Source: Candidatus Thiodiazotropha endoloripes
Lineage (GTDB): Bacteria; Pseudomonadota; Gammaproteobacteria; Chromatiales; Chromatiaceae
Length of the DNA: 64,000 nt
Assembly (NCBI GenBank): GCA_001709035.1
Contig: LVKA01000008.1
Location: forward strand, 558,001 to 622,000
Reading direction: 5' to 3'
This document shows, piece by piece, positions 1-9,116 of the stretch. Each line of letters starts with the position of its first letter. Position 1 is the stretch's first letter. The notes below the pieces were generated by a model. It did not search any database and was not told the origin of the DNA. It saw only the letters and a program-made list of their open reading frames with translations. A program made the translations under genes and the position numbers.

Positions 1-207
1 GAGTTTTTCGATATAGTGATGACTCGCCTTCAGTGTGCGACTTGAGAGCAGGTTGGAAATAGCGTCAAAATTGTTACTTGATGATAGGATCATACGGTAT
101 TGACGGTAGACCTCCTGCGGACCGGGCTGTTGTGATAAGCACGCCGGTAGCCAGAAGAGTGATGTGACTAAAACCAGTATAGACAGGCTGTTTACCCTTT
201 TTTTCAT
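1..207 (-). CDS. Putative lipoprotein, N-terminal part (runs off the window)
   Basis: The first 69 codons of a gene on the minus strand are open to the window edge, so the C-terminus is missing. The start ATG at 207 is preceded by GGAG about 9 bases upstream. The N-terminus is Lys/Arg-rich (MKKR), then hydrophobic, and reaches a Leu-Pro-Ala-Cys sequence that fits a lipobox, so an exported lipoprotein is the best guess. The visible mature part (GPQEVYRQYRMILSSSN and on) belongs to no family I recognise; it may be a DUF4878-like or NTF2-like small lipoprotein, but this is not established. It lies 150 bases downstream of the redoxin gene on the same strand. Confidence 0.6.
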   Translation of the reverse strand, partial: MKKRVNSLSILVLVTSLFWLPACLSQQPGPQEVYRQYRMILSSSNNFDAISNLLSSRTLKASHHYIEKL

Positions 208-358
208 TGTTGATTACTCCATGTGATACTTCGTTTGGACATGTTTTTCAGTTTCGGTGCGTCATTCGGGTTATCTTCATCTCAACCTGTGGGTACAATA
301 AAATCCCAAGCCGATGCTTCTAATTGGTTACTCATACGCTCCATTTCAAACCTGGATT

Positions 359-901
359 CTACGAATGTGAAAACAGTTGCTCCAGCGGCATATGATCTCC
401 AATATCCCGCCCGTAGTAGACATCGATCAAGCGACCATTCCGATCGATGAGAAAATCGGCGGGGAGGCGATGTATGTCGTTTTCCATGGTGCCGGGGAGG
501 AATCCGTTTGCCACCACCGCCCGGTAAACCTGAGGTATTCCCAGAGTCCAGGCACGGGCGAATCCACGCCAGGAACTCTCCACCCCATACAGACGGTAGA
601 GCTTCAGATCTGGATCGGGTATCAGTGGAAAGGGTGGAGATTGGGTGCCCACATAGTGTGCGACGCGTTCCAATGGTGACTGGAATACCGCCAGGATACG
701 GATGCCTTTGTTGAGAAACTGCTGATGCTTGGTGATCAGCTCCCTGACCCGCAGATTGCACAGTGGGCAGGATGCGTAGCGATAAAAACTGAGCAGAGTC
801 ATACCTGGATGTGAACCGAAAGGCTCAATCGGGTTGCCTTGCCAGTCATGGGTCTCGAAAGCCGGAGCACTCCCACTGGGTTTGAGTTGGGTCTGTTTCA
901 A
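359..901 (-). CDS. AhpC/TSA-family redoxin (peroxiredoxin-like)
   Basis: 180 residues with the thioredoxin fold of the AhpC/TSA family. The redox centre is a CPLC motif near residue 46, after a hydrophobic beta strand (LLSFYRYASCPLC). A cis-Pro region follows near residue 150 (RLPADFLIDRNG), with Asp-Arg-Asn-Gly typical of peroxiredoxin-like proteins. There is no signal peptide, so it should be cytoplasmic, acting as a thiol peroxidase or disulfide reductase. The CxxC form differs from classical 2-Cys peroxiredoxins (TxxC), so it may be closer to thioredoxin-like reductases. Its ATG overlaps the stop of the upstream SDR gene (ATGA), so the two are translationally coupled. Confidence 0.75.
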   Translation of the reverse strand: MKQTQLKPSGSAPAFETHDWQGNPIEPFGSHPGMTLLSFYRYASCPLCNLRVRELITKHQQFLNKGIRILAVFQSPLERVAHYVGTQSPPFPLIPDPDLKLYRLYGVESSWRGFARAWTLGIPQVYRAVVANGFLPGTMENDIHRLPADFLIDRNGRLIDVYYGRDIGDHMPLEQLFSHS

Positions 902-1917
902 TGGCCACTCCCTCTGGGAAGAGGCCGGGCCATCGACATCGCCTTGCTCTGGTGTTTGGCCATCTCGGCCATCTGAATATCAATGGCTTCGCGCCATTGG
1001 TGCTTTGGCTGGTATCCAAGCAGTCTTGATGCGCGCTCATTATCGGCATTGGTTTCCTCTAACAGATGGATGATGCTGCGGGTCACGAGCGGTTCCCAGG
1101 GCAACAGCGGATTCAGCTTTTCCATCAGCCAGGCAAAGGCAAAGGCGACTGGGAAAGGGACGCTGAAATGAGGTCTTGGCAGTCCATATTGCTGATACAG
1201 ATAGTCGATCACTTCCCGTACCGGGGGAACCTCCGGGCCGAGAATATTGAAGGATTGATAGCCGCTCAGCTCCGGGGTAGTGGAGGCGAGTTCGATGGCG
1301 TGGCCAATATCACGACCGTCGGTGATGGTCATGCCGGTTTTGCCGCCGTTTACCCAGGGCACCAGGTGGGTTTTCAGACGTGGAACCAGGATCGGCAACA
1401 AGCCGAGCGCATATCGGGTACCGGCGAACAGACCGAGGCGCAGATTGATTGCACAGAAACGATCGCTGGAGACCTCGCGTAATCGATCCTCGATTCGCAC
1501 CACATTCGTCTCGTGGGGCCAGTAGTTGCGCTTGATACCAGGGCTCATAGGGTCATATGCATCCCCTGACGCTGCGGCACTTACGGTACTGATAAAGATA
1601 AACCGCTTGACCCCCTGACGACGGGCCAAGTCGATCAATGCCAGTGATGGCTTGAGAAACAACTCATCGGATTGCTCGCGATGATCCCAGAGTGAAGTCC
1701 AGGCAGCGGCATGGACCACCGTATCGATCCCATGCATCAGTTTCTCGAGGTAGTTGACGTCGCGTAAATCTCCGATACGGGACTCCCCCTTGAATCCACT
1801 CGGTAATCTGGAAGGGTCACGACAGGCAGCGATGGTTATCACATCCCGGTGCTTGGCCAGGGCTTCGATGCAGTGACTTCCAACGAAGCCGGTAGCGCCG
1901 GTTATCAGAATTCGCAT
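898..1917 (-). CDS. NAD(P)-dependent epimerase/dehydratase-like extended SDR
   Basis: 339 residues. The ATG at 1917 puts the Rossmann glycine motif GATGFVGSH right at the N-terminus and has AAGGA about 9 bases upstream; the frame stays open to 2100 but that extension has no SDR character. Conserved features are GDLRD, VVHAAAW, and ISTVSA with the catalytic Ser. The catalytic Tyr appears to be in NYWPHE, where the usual Lys four residues later is Glu, so classic YxxxK chemistry may be lost. The C-terminal half has the substrate domain of 3-beta-HSD/epimerase proteins. Substrate unknown. It is the first gene of a two-gene unit with the redoxin. A 10-bp palindrome lies 47 bases upstream of the start. 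Confidence 0.8.
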   Translation of the reverse strand: MRILITGATGFVGSHCIEALAKHRDVITIAACRDPSRLPSGFKGESRIGDLRDVNYLEKLMHGIDTVVHAAAWTSLWDHREQSDELFLKPSLALIDLARRQGVKRFIFISTVSAAASGDAYDPMSPGIKRNYWPHETNVVRIEDRLREVSSDRFCAINLRLGLFAGTRYALGLLPILVPRLKTHLVPWVNGGKTGMTITDGRDIGHAIELASTTPELSGYQSFNILGPEVPPVREVIDYLYQQYGLPRPHFSVPFPVAFAFAWLMEKLNPLLPWEPLVTRSIIHLLEETNADNERASRLLGYQPKHQWREAIDIQMAEMAKHQSKAMSMARPLPRGSGH

Positions 1918-1963
1918 GGGCGTTTTCCTTTTCTGATTGAGTAAACTTGATAAGTCAGAATAG

Positions 1964-1973
1964 TACGATCGTA
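1964..1973. promoter_or_regulatory. Palindrome in the SDR promoter region, candidate operator
   Basis: TACGATCGTA is a perfect 10-bp palindrome within a slightly longer imperfect one (TAGTACGATCGTATAGTA), 47 bases upstream of the SDR start. The form is typical of TetR- or MarR-type operators. No cognate regulator gene lies next to it. Confidence 0.35.
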
Positions 1974-2142
1974 TAGTAAAATCAAGTAGCAAGTATTTAT
2001 GAGGAATGAAGCCGTATATGACCTTCTGCTGGATACATAGGAGAGGTTTGAGAATTTCAGCTAGTTCTGAATGATGGAGGAACCGCTTATAACCAGGCAA
2101 GAGCGGTACCTGATAGGAAGTTATCTCTAGCCCTTGTTCTCC

Positions 2143-2175
2143 AACTGAGTCAAAAGGTGGTGTTTTGATTCAGTT
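2143..2175. terminator. Hairpin in the 1918-2322 intergenic stretch
   Basis: The arms AACTGAGTCAAAA and TTTTGATTCAGTT pair over 13 bp with one mismatch around a 7-base loop. On the plus strand it is followed by TTAGC, so only a weak U-run. It lies between the hypothetical gene (stop at 2323, minus) and the SDR promoter and could end the minus-strand transcript. The rest of this 400-base gap shows no gene. Confidence 0.35.
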
Positions 2176-2322
2176 TTAGCAGCGTTATTTCCCTGTACAG
2201 CGCCTTGGATGCTTGATGGTGACCATTCGTTGTTTGTCTGGTTGGTGGGCACACAGCGGTGAAAAGTTGTCTATTGGGTTGGCAGGTTGAAAATCTGGCA
2301 GCGAAATGTACAGGTCACCGTC

Positions 2323-3189
2323 TCACCGCTGCCTTAGAGGCAAATCCCCATTCGTGGATCTGCGGATTCGAGCTTCCACTAGGATTGTGTTCAGCCTCTT
2401 TTTATCCGCAATTTCAGGATAGACTCTATGGAATCTTTCTACTTCTAGAGCGTGCATACCGGCGGATGTTTCCAACTGTTTACGGCACTCGAACCCTAAC
2501 CCGTGCAACATGAGTAAACGCGGTGCCAACCTTTGTATATAGCGTTGGCAGAGGCTGTTTTTCTGCTCATCTCCCCAATCCTCTCTGATCATCACAGGTG
2601 GGAAGTAGTCCACTTCGCCGTTGCCCCGTTTAAACCACTTTGCTTTTGGAGAGTAACCGGCTCTTTTGGTTACCATCTGTTCAACTCTGTAGTTTACTGG
2701 CGGATTCTTATTCTGTTTCTCAGATTCCGTATACTCGATTGGCATCACGGCGGCAGGTAGTGCTCTCCAATCTGTTTTGGTTGGAAAGTTACTGAAATTG
2801 TCAGGGTTGTTGCAGCTGAAAACCAGTGCTAAGGGTGAATCGTCTTTCGGGTCAAGAATCCAGTATTCATACAGATCGTCAGAAGGAAACGGGTAGTCCG
2901 CATTAACAAGGAACTCAGCCAATTGAACGATCCTGTCGTCTATGGCTGTGCCATGCAAGGATCCTGTTTCTGCGATCGTGCGCAGTGCCTCATGCTCCAG
3001 AGTTTGAACCCGAATAAATCGCCTTCGCCCGGTTTGTCCGGCTTTATTCAAATTGACTTCGGCATCGTAGAGAAAGTGGATCTCCCAGCTGCGGACGTCG
3101 AGCGTCAGCGCCCTGGCAGTTTCGGACTCGACGATCTGCACCAATCCCGAGTAAGGAGGCATAAGGCGTTGCGAATAAGCTTTGATCAT
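2323..3189 (-). CDS. Hypothetical protein, 288 aa
   Basis: An open frame with good codon use and a soluble, mixed alpha/beta composition; no signal peptide or membrane segment. I do not recognise a family. The N-terminal half (SGLVQIVESETARALTLDVR, then WEIHFLYD) looks like a small beta-rich domain. A charged middle includes EYWILDPKDDSPLALVFSC, and a Trp/Tyr-rich part follows (PKAKWFKRGNGEVDYFPP). The C-terminus is helical with RLNTILVEARIRR. The start at 3189 has no clear Shine-Dalgarno, and M10 is an alternative. It stands alone between the SDR unit and a gene-poor stretch. Its AT content is slightly higher than its neighbours. Confidence 0.65.
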   Translation of the reverse strand: MIKAYSQRLMPPYSGLVQIVESETARALTLDVRSWEIHFLYDAEVNLNKAGQTGRRRFIRVQTLEHEALRTIAETGSLHGTAIDDRIVQLAEFLVNADYPFPSDDLYEYWILDPKDDSPLALVFSCNNPDNFSNFPTKTDWRALPAAVMPIEYTESEKQNKNPPVNYRVEQMVTKRAGYSPKAKWFKRGNGEVDYFPPVMIREDWGDEQKNSLCQRYIQRLAPRLLMLHGLGFECRKQLETSAGMHALEVERFHRVYPEIADKKRLNTILVEARIRRSTNGDLPLRQR

Positions 3190-3255
3190 GGATTAATTCG
3201 ACCATGGAATTCGTTTTTTATTTTAATGGAAGAATAAAGGTTATTTATGCAGTGT

Positions 3256-3430
3256 CAGTGCAACACATTGTATGTGTATCCATCAAAATTGATGGTAGCT
3301 TTGTATTTGTAGTTACTATTGAATCGTTCTTTGGGGTTTATCAGGTAGGCTGTGACGCCGTACTCTGGGAAGGCGATAGGCCGCCTAACCTGATTTTGTT
3401 CAGTGCAACAATTGTATTTGCATCCAATTT
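3256..3430. repeat. Diverged direct repeat pair in the 3190-3661 intergenic stretch
   Basis: Two similar segments, 3256-3290 and 3401-3430, both start CAGTGCAACA and continue TTGTATxTGxATCCA with a few changes, offset by about 145 bases. The surrounding 470 bases are AT-rich and hold no convincing gene. A 112-residue open frame through it (3204-3542) lacks a ribosome site and family features. This may be decayed coding or mobile-element sequence. Confidence 0.35.
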
Positions 3431-3661
3431 TACTGTCTGTGGCTTGATAGAGTGTAATTGGCTGAATAGAGAGTGGTATAGTGTTGTTTCAGTCGAAGAA
3501 CATGGGGTTGTGGATGGGCGAAGTATTTACAGTTTATATTGATATCAAATAAGATTGCATTCTGAATTACTGACAGGTTTCAAATTATCTTCCGCTGAAT
3601 TGGCGCGATTGCTTTGAATTCTGTAAAAACCAATCATCAAATTATTATAAAAGATTCCACT

Positions 3662-4165
3662 ATGACCCTTTCAGCAGAACAAAACTGTTACTTTTGTAAG
3701 GTAACTAATCAGACAGCCGACCCTTTTATTTTCGAGAACAGATCTTTTGTTGGTATCTTTGATACAAATCCAGTCAATCCCGGTCATGCCCTGGTGATCC
3801 CACGCAGGCATATCGCATCTATTTTTCATCTAAATGATTCCGAGCAGGAGGATTATTTCGATGCGATTAAAGGCGTGAAACATGTTGTTGAAACAACTGA
3901 TATGATAGATCTTTATCAAAATATGCTTAACCGACGTTATCTGCAAAATCGCCCTAAGGATCATATTGAAACTGTTTTACGATTGCCCTTCTTATTAGAC
4001 AAGCCGAATGCCTACACGATCGGTAATAACGACGGACGAGAAGCGGGAAGAAGCATAGACCATTTACATGTCATTATTCTACCGCGCTACAAAGGGGATG
4101 TAGAAAACCCCAGCGGAGGAATTCGAAATGTAATTCCCTGCAGGGCAAACTATCAAAGAACCTGA
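3662..4165 (+). CDS. HIT-family nucleotide hydrolase-like protein
   Basis: 167 residues from ATG 3662; an upstream TTG gives a longer frame without family similarity. The HIT fold is shown by a Cys-x2-Cys near the start (CYFCK), FENRSFVGIFDTNPVNPGHA, LVIPRRHIASIF and a C-terminal histidine block HLHVIILPRY. The canonical motif is H-x-H-x-H; here the first two histidines, including the expected nucleophile, are present but the third is Ile. The protein has an insertion of about 30 residues (LYQNMLNRRYLQNRPKDHIE) relative to compact HIT proteins. It probably acts on a nucleotide phosphoramidate, dinucleotide polyphosphate or similar substrate in the cytoplasm. It is a single-gene unit. Confidence 0.8.
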   Translation: MTLSAEQNCYFCKVTNQTADPFIFENRSFVGIFDTNPVNPGHALVIPRRHIASIFHLNDSEQEDYFDAIKGVKHVVETTDMIDLYQNMLNRRYLQNRPKDHIETVLRLPFLLDKPNAYTIGNNDGREAGRSIDHLHVIILPRYKGDVENPSGGIRNVIPCRANYQRT

Positions 4166-4318
4166 GTGATAGGTTTAAAGGCTTATGCTTCAAGCCTATG
4201 CTGTAACATAAGATGGAACTTGGAAATGCGTTGGTTTATTGTCAGTAAGACTGGCTATCCGCAAGGATTGAGTAGACGGCTCCCATTTGCCAGTAACGAC
4301 AATACGAGGACACACTGT

Positions 4319-4338
4319 ATTAGTGTTAACAGGCCCTA
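4319..4338. repeat. Solo MITE-A end (relic)
   Basis: The 20 bases ATTAGTGTTAACAGGCCCTA match exactly the right terminal repeat of the intact element at 45863-46131. No partner end is nearby, so this is a leftover end. Just left of it on the minus strand is an open stretch of about 40 codons (4196-4318) that may be the tail of a gene cut by the element. Confidence 0.7.
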
Positions 4339-4774
4339 ACAAGGTGGAGCTGAGAGCGATCGATATTCTCATCCGCATCACTGATACTTCCGAGCCGATG
4401 AATCATGGAGCAATCATGAGTTCAGCGGTAGTGCTGAGAACTTGATTGCCTCCCTCAGGGTGACAAGAAAGCGCTTTCCATCCATTTTTACCTGGTTGAG
4501 TAACATATCGGTGACCTGTGGTTATCTTATCGATAGTAGTTACTGCAAAGGAGGGATAGTGCATAGCCACACCATCCCTGATGCTTCAAGCAATGGGTTT
4601 GTTGAAGCCAGCTGTATTATCTGCCGATAGAACTCATCAAGTGGCCGGACTATGGCGGTAGCGCCTGTGCCATCTCATATTTACAGCGAGGGGTAAATCG
4701 GCAGATTGAGTCTGCTTCCGGGTTGAAGGTCCAGCGTCTTAGCTGCCGATGCTGTTGAGCTTAGACTTTGTGGC

Positions 4775-5117
4775 CTACCTGGGTAGGCGAATCGTAAATA
4801 TCGTGCCCCGTTGCAGCTGGCTGTCGACTTCAAGCTTACCTTTATGTTGTTCCACGATGGCGCGATAAGCCAAAGCAAGGCCCTGGCCGGTACCTTTGCC
4901 AACATCCTTGGTGGTGAAGAAAGGCTCGAATACCCGTGTCAGGTTCTCTTCGGGGATTCCGCAGCCGCAGGAAACGGACGAGTAGGGAAAGTTTGACGTC
5001 GCTGTTGAACATATCGGGGCTTGGTGCAAGCCTGGTGATTGGGTGCACATAGAATACAATCGGCCGCGAGTTAAAACTCTTGATTGCATCGATAAGTAGA
5101 ATGACCCAGATCAAGAG
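4775..5117 (-). pseudogene. Histidine kinase remnant (HATPase_c end)
   Basis: The minus strand encodes the end of a sensor kinase ATPase domain: [20 protein letters not shown] (N/G1 box), then a G2 box ([21 protein letters not shown]), GTIFTIRLP and a stop. Upstream of about 4980 the frame breaks up, and there is no HisKA domain, sensor domain or plausible start. About 300 bases on either side carry more stop-laden sequence. Best read as a decayed kinase; no response regulator is next to it. The remainder of the 4166-5494 stretch shows no intact gene. Confidence 0.75.
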
Positions 5118-5494
5118 TGAGTCTTAGAAGGAGACTCATTCGCATTTTGGCCTGTCCGATTTTCAAAAAGTCGTCAGGGCTGGCCGGTGAGATCGGGGTT
5201 ACATCATTCCCAGCGATACGATACAGGGGCACAATCAGGGGTTCATATCAATTCACCTGGAACTGGTGGATGCATCCATTGCCGTTGAGCATGGGTTTCT
5301 GCAGAGTGCCGTCAAATTTAGCTGCCGGGTTATTAGGTGCCGCAGGGTGTTAAATTCCTATTTCTTACCTCTGTTTCCTAGGCCGTACAATTAAACGATC
5401 AATTTAAGAATAATACGATACCTGCCGCTATATTCAGTGGCTAGTAATATTCATAATCTAAATCCGAGTTGATCCAAATGGATTGGGAAGCTCT

Positions 5495-7576
5495 ATGATT
5501 CAAACATTTCCACATGTTCACAGCGATAAAGCCAGGTTAAGGGTACAGCTTTGGCTGGTCTTTTTCGGTTGGACACTGATGGTGCTGTTGCTGCTCCTCT
5601 GGGCGTTGAACAATGAGGATGCGGAAATGCAGGAGCTGGCGCGCCAGGAGGCGATCGACAATTTCAACAAGGATCAGGCGTTCCGGGTCTGGGCAACCAC
5701 CCATGGGGGTGTCTACGTACCCGTAACAGAGCGTACCCAGCCAAGTCCCCACCTGAGGCACATTCCTGAACGCGATCTGGTGACACCTTCCGGTCGTCAA
5801 CTGACCTTGATGAATCCGGCCTTCATGCTGCGTCAGATGATGGACGATTACGCTGACCTCTATGGTGTCAGAGGGAGAATCACCAGCATCAAACCGCTCA
5901 ATCCGGACAATGCTCCGGACGACTGGGAATGGGCGGCCTTGAAGTCTTTCGAACGAGGTGAAAAAGAGCAGTTCGAGCTTACTGATATTGACGGTGAGCC
6001 ATACTTGCGCCTGATTCGTCCCATGCAGACCCAGAAGGGTTGCCTCAAGTGTCACCTTAAACAGGGCTACCAGGTGGGGGATGTCCGCGGTGGTGTGGGA
6101 ATATCTGTGCCGATGAAGGACTATTTCGCCACGGCTGCCGTGCAAAAGCGGGAGATCTCAATGGGTCTGGGGTTGATCTGGCTGGCGGGTCTCAGTGCCA
6201 TCGGTTTTTATGCCAGGCGCAGCTACCAACGCCTCGAGGAGCGCAAGGATTATGAGGATCAGATCTGGCAGCAGGCCAATTTCGACTCGCTGACCGGTCT
6301 TTCGAACCGTAATCTCTTCCTCGACAGGTTGGATCATGCGCTGGCCTATGCACAGCGGCAACAAACCATGGTTGCCCTGCTGTTTATCGATCTGGATCGT
6401 TTCAAGTATGTCAACGATGCCTTGGGGCATGCCACAGGCGATCAACTGCTGCAGGAGGCGGCACGCAGGCTGCGGTTGTGCGTCAGAGAGATGGATACGG
6501 TATCCCGGCTGGGGGGGGATGAGTTTACCGTCATTCTGCCCGCCATCAGTGAGGGGCAATCGGTTGCCAGAGTGGCCGCCTCGATACTGAATGAGTTGTC
6601 ACGACCATTCGATCTGGCGGCCCAGGAAACCCATGTCTCCGCCAGTATCGGTATTACGATCTATCCGCAGGACGGCAGTGACACGGGCATGTTACTACAG
6701 AATGCTGACACCGCCATGTACCAGGCCAAGGAGGATGGACGCAATACCTACCGCTTCTTTACCTGGGAGATGAATCGTGAAGCGGAGGGTCGAATTTCAA
6801 TGGGGGCGGCTCTGCGAAATGCAATTCGGAATGATGAGTTCCTGCTGCACTACCAGCCTATTGTGGATATCGCAGATGGCCAGATTGTGGGTGCTGAGGC
6901 ATTGATTCGATGGGATTCACCTGAGCGTGGGCGTGTGCGGCCGGATGAGTTCATCCCGGTGGCGGAGGAGAGCGGGTTGATTGTGCCCATAGGGGATTGG
7001 GTGCTGCAGCAAGCCACATTGGATCTCAAACTATGGGATCAGGCGGGACTGAAGATGGATCTGCTCTCGGTCAACGTCTCCACGGTGCAGTTCCAGTACG
7101 AGGGATTTCTCGGAAAAATGGCCGATCTTCTGAAAGACAATCAACATCTTACCTCCAGGCTCTTTCTTGAGATTACCGAGAGCGTCTTTCTGAACGAACA
7201 TCGGGAGCCGGGTGTTCGGTTGGGAGAACTGCGTAAACAGGGTATCAGTATCTCCATTGACGATTTCGGCACCGGCTACTCATCGCTGAGTTACCTCAAA
7301 CGCTTTCCTGTGGACAAGATCAAGATCGACCGATCATTTGTCAGGGATGTGACCACCGATCCTGAAGATGCCGCCCTGTGTGAAGCGATTATCGCCATGG
7401 CCCATCATCTTGGCCTCAAGGTAGTGGCTGAGGGGGTGGAGACAGAGGCGCAATGGCAATTCCTGCGCAACAGCGGCTGTGACTATGCCCAGGGTTACTA
7501 CTTCAGCCAACCGCTGACGGTAAGTGATTTCACTGACCATCTGGATAGACACCGAAACATGATGAGGGCAGGCTGA
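5495..7576 (+). CDS. Membrane GGDEF-EAL protein with periplasmic haem-c (Tll0287-like) sensor
   Basis: 693 residues from ATG 5495 (GGGAAG just upstream; a TTG four codons earlier is less likely). One membrane segment at about 20-38, then a periplasmic Tll0287-like/DUF3365 domain (about 45-215) with a CLKCH haem-c attachment motif at 183-187. A second membrane segment lies near 222-240. The GGDEF domain (about 260-425) has intact GGDEF at 340-344 and an RxxD inhibitory site five residues before it. The EAL domain (about 435-685) has EAL at 468-470, DDFGTGYSS, LEITES and AEGVET, all typical of active enzymes. It probably senses redox state or a gas through haem and sets c-di-GMP by synthesis or hydrolysis. 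Monocistronic. Confidence 0.92.
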   Translation: MIQTFPHVHSDKARLRVQLWLVFFGWTLMVLLLLLWALNNEDAEMQELARQEAIDNFNKDQAFRVWATTHGGVYVPVTERTQPSPHLRHIPERDLVTPSGRQLTLMNPAFMLRQMMDDYADLYGVRGRITSIKPLNPDNAPDDWEWAALKSFERGEKEQFELTDIDGEPYLRLIRPMQTQKGCLKCHLKQGYQVGDVRGGVGISVPMKDYFATAAVQKREISMGLGLIWLAGLSAIGFYARRSYQRLEERKDYEDQIWQQANFDSLTGLSNRNLFLDRLDHALAYAQRQQTMVALLFIDLDRFKYVNDALGHATGDQLLQEAARRLRLCVREMDTVSRLGGDEFTVILPAISEGQSVARVAASILNELSRPFDLAAQETHVSASIGITIYPQDGSDTGMLLQNADTAMYQAKEDGRNTYRFFTWEMNREAEGRISMGAALRNAIRNDEFLLHYQPIVDIADGQIVGAEALIRWDSPERGRVRPDEFIPVAEESGLIVPIGDWVLQQATLDLKLWDQAGLKMDLLSVNVSTVQFQYEGFLGKMADLLKDNQHLTSRLFLEITESVFLNEHREPGVRLGELRKQGISISIDDFGTGYSSLSYLKRFPVDKIKIDRSFVRDVTTDPEDAALCEAIIAMAHHLGLKVVAEGVETEAQWQFLRNSGCDYAQGYYFSQPLTVSDFTDHLDRHRNMMRAG

Positions 7577-7720
7577 ATTGTCCGTCTAATCGCTATCAGG
7601 TGCTAATGACGAAATCCGGGATCAACGTCGTCGGACGGTAACTCGGCAGGCTCACTGTGGCTGAATGTGAATTCTTTGGTCACCGGGTCAATAACGTTTA
7701 ATCTTCCTGCTCCCCACGAC

Positions 7721-7726
7721 TATAAT
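7721..7726 (+). promoter_or_regulatory. Candidate fabV promoter -10 box
   Basis: A perfect TATAAT lies 58 bases before the fabV start. A weak TTTAAT sits 18 bases upstream of it. The downstream leader carries AAAGG close to the ATG at 7784. Confidence 0.45.
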
Positions 7727-7783
7727 AGGCCGCTTTTGCCGGGTCTGCTCCTGGCCGCGTTCGAATATCAAAAGGTTGATTCT

Positions 7784-8974
7784 ATGATCATCAAACCCAG
7801 AGTTCGTGGGTTCATTTGTACCAATGCCCACCCAACTGGCTGTGCAGCCAATGTCCAGGAACAGATTGATTACATCAAAGGTTCCGCTATTCCGGCTGGC
7901 CGGGGGCCTGAAAATGTATTGATTATCGGTGCGTCAACCGGCTATGGCCTGGCGACACGCATCACAGCAGCATTTGGCTATGGCGCCAATACTCTGGGCG
8001 TGTTCTATGAAAAGCCGGGCAGTGAGAAGCGCACCGGCACGGCAGGTTTTTATAATGCGGCTGCGTTTGAGGAGAAGGCCAAGGCGGAGGGGCTCTACAG
8101 CAAAAGCTTCAATGGCGATGCTTTCTCGGATGAGATGAAAGACCGAGTGGTCGAGACCATCAAAGCCGAAATGGGGAAAATCGACCTGGTGGTTTACAGC
8201 CTGGCCTCGCCCAAGCGAACCGATCCCAAGACCGGTGAACTCCATAGCTCCGTACTGAAGACGATAGGAAAACCCCATACCGCGAAAAACCTGAATACCG
8301 ATACGCTCCAGGTGGGAGAGGTCACCATAGATCCAGCCACCGATGAGGAGATCGAGGCGACCGTCAAAGTGATGGGTGGTGCGGATTGGGCGATGTGGCT
8401 GCAGGCACTGGCAGCGGCCGATCTGCTGGCTGAAGGGGTGCAAACCACCGCTTATACCTATTTGGGAGATAAGATCACCTGGCCGATCTACGGCCATGCC
8501 ACGATCGGCCGGGCAAAAGAGGACTTGGATCGCACTGCCAACGAGCTCAACAAGCAGCTGGCTCCGATCCAGGGGCAAGCTCAAGTGGCCGTGCTTAAAG
8601 CATTGGTAACCCAGGCAAGCTCCGCCATACCGGTGATGCCTCTCTACATGTCGATTCTATTCAAATTGATGAAGGCGCAGGGTACTCATGAAGGCTGTAT
8701 TGAGCAGGCTCAGCGCTTATTCACCGAAGGTCTCTACTCCGATACCCCGCGCGTGGATGATGCCAACCGTCTGCGTATGGATGAAAAAGAGCTGGACCCG
8801 CAACTGCAGACCGAGGTGGAGACTGTCTGGTCGCAGGTAACCACTGACAACGTTGAAGCGATGACGGACATTGCCGGCTACAATGCCGACTTTCTCAAGC
8901 TGTTCGGCTTTGGTGTTTCAAAGGTGGACTACGATGCCGATGTATCACCACTTGTGCTGGCAGATTTTGAGTAA
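7784..8974 (+). CDS. fabV: Trans-2-enoyl-ACP (CoA) reductase FabV
   Basis: 396 residues, the usual FabV length, starting MIIKPRVRGFICTNAHPTGC as in the family. FabV reduces the enoyl-ACP double bond with NADH in the last step of each fatty-acid elongation cycle and is insensitive to triclosan. The NADH fold is visible as VLIIGASTGYGLATR. The signature Y-x8-K catalytic motif is Y236 to K245 (YGHATIGRAK). A frame extension to 7667 upstream is noncoding leader. The gene is single, ends before a hairpin shared with the convergent Mrp operon, and is the only fatty-acid synthesis gene in the window. Confidence 0.96.
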   Translation: MIIKPRVRGFICTNAHPTGCAANVQEQIDYIKGSAIPAGRGPENVLIIGASTGYGLATRITAAFGYGANTLGVFYEKPGSEKRTGTAGFYNAAAFEEKAKAEGLYSKSFNGDAFSDEMKDRVVETIKAEMGKIDLVVYSLASPKRTDPKTGELHSSVLKTIGKPHTAKNLNTDTLQVGEVTIDPATDEEIEATVKVMGGADWAMWLQALAAADLLAEGVQTTAYTYLGDKITWPIYGHATIGRAKEDLDRTANELNKQLAPIQGQAQVAVLKALVTQASSAIPVMPLYMSILFKLMKAQGTHEGCIEQAQRLFTEGLYSDTPRVDDANRLRMDEKELDPQLQTEVETVWSQVTTDNVEAMTDIAGYNADFLKLFGFGVSKVDYDADVSPLVLADFE

Positions 8975-9116
8975 GCCTGAGAGCAAACAAGTTGCCGTCA
9001 GCCAGCGCATGGACAGCGCCAGCAGAGATGGCCGCCCCGACTGCGCAGCGCCATGGTAATCATTTGATGGACAAAAGGCGGTGTTTTGAGTCGCTGGCTG
9101 GAACGGCCTACCTTGT

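Noticed and set aside
3204-3542. 112-codon frame as a gene
   Set aside because: AT-rich, no ribosome site, odd composition; it covers a diverged repeat.
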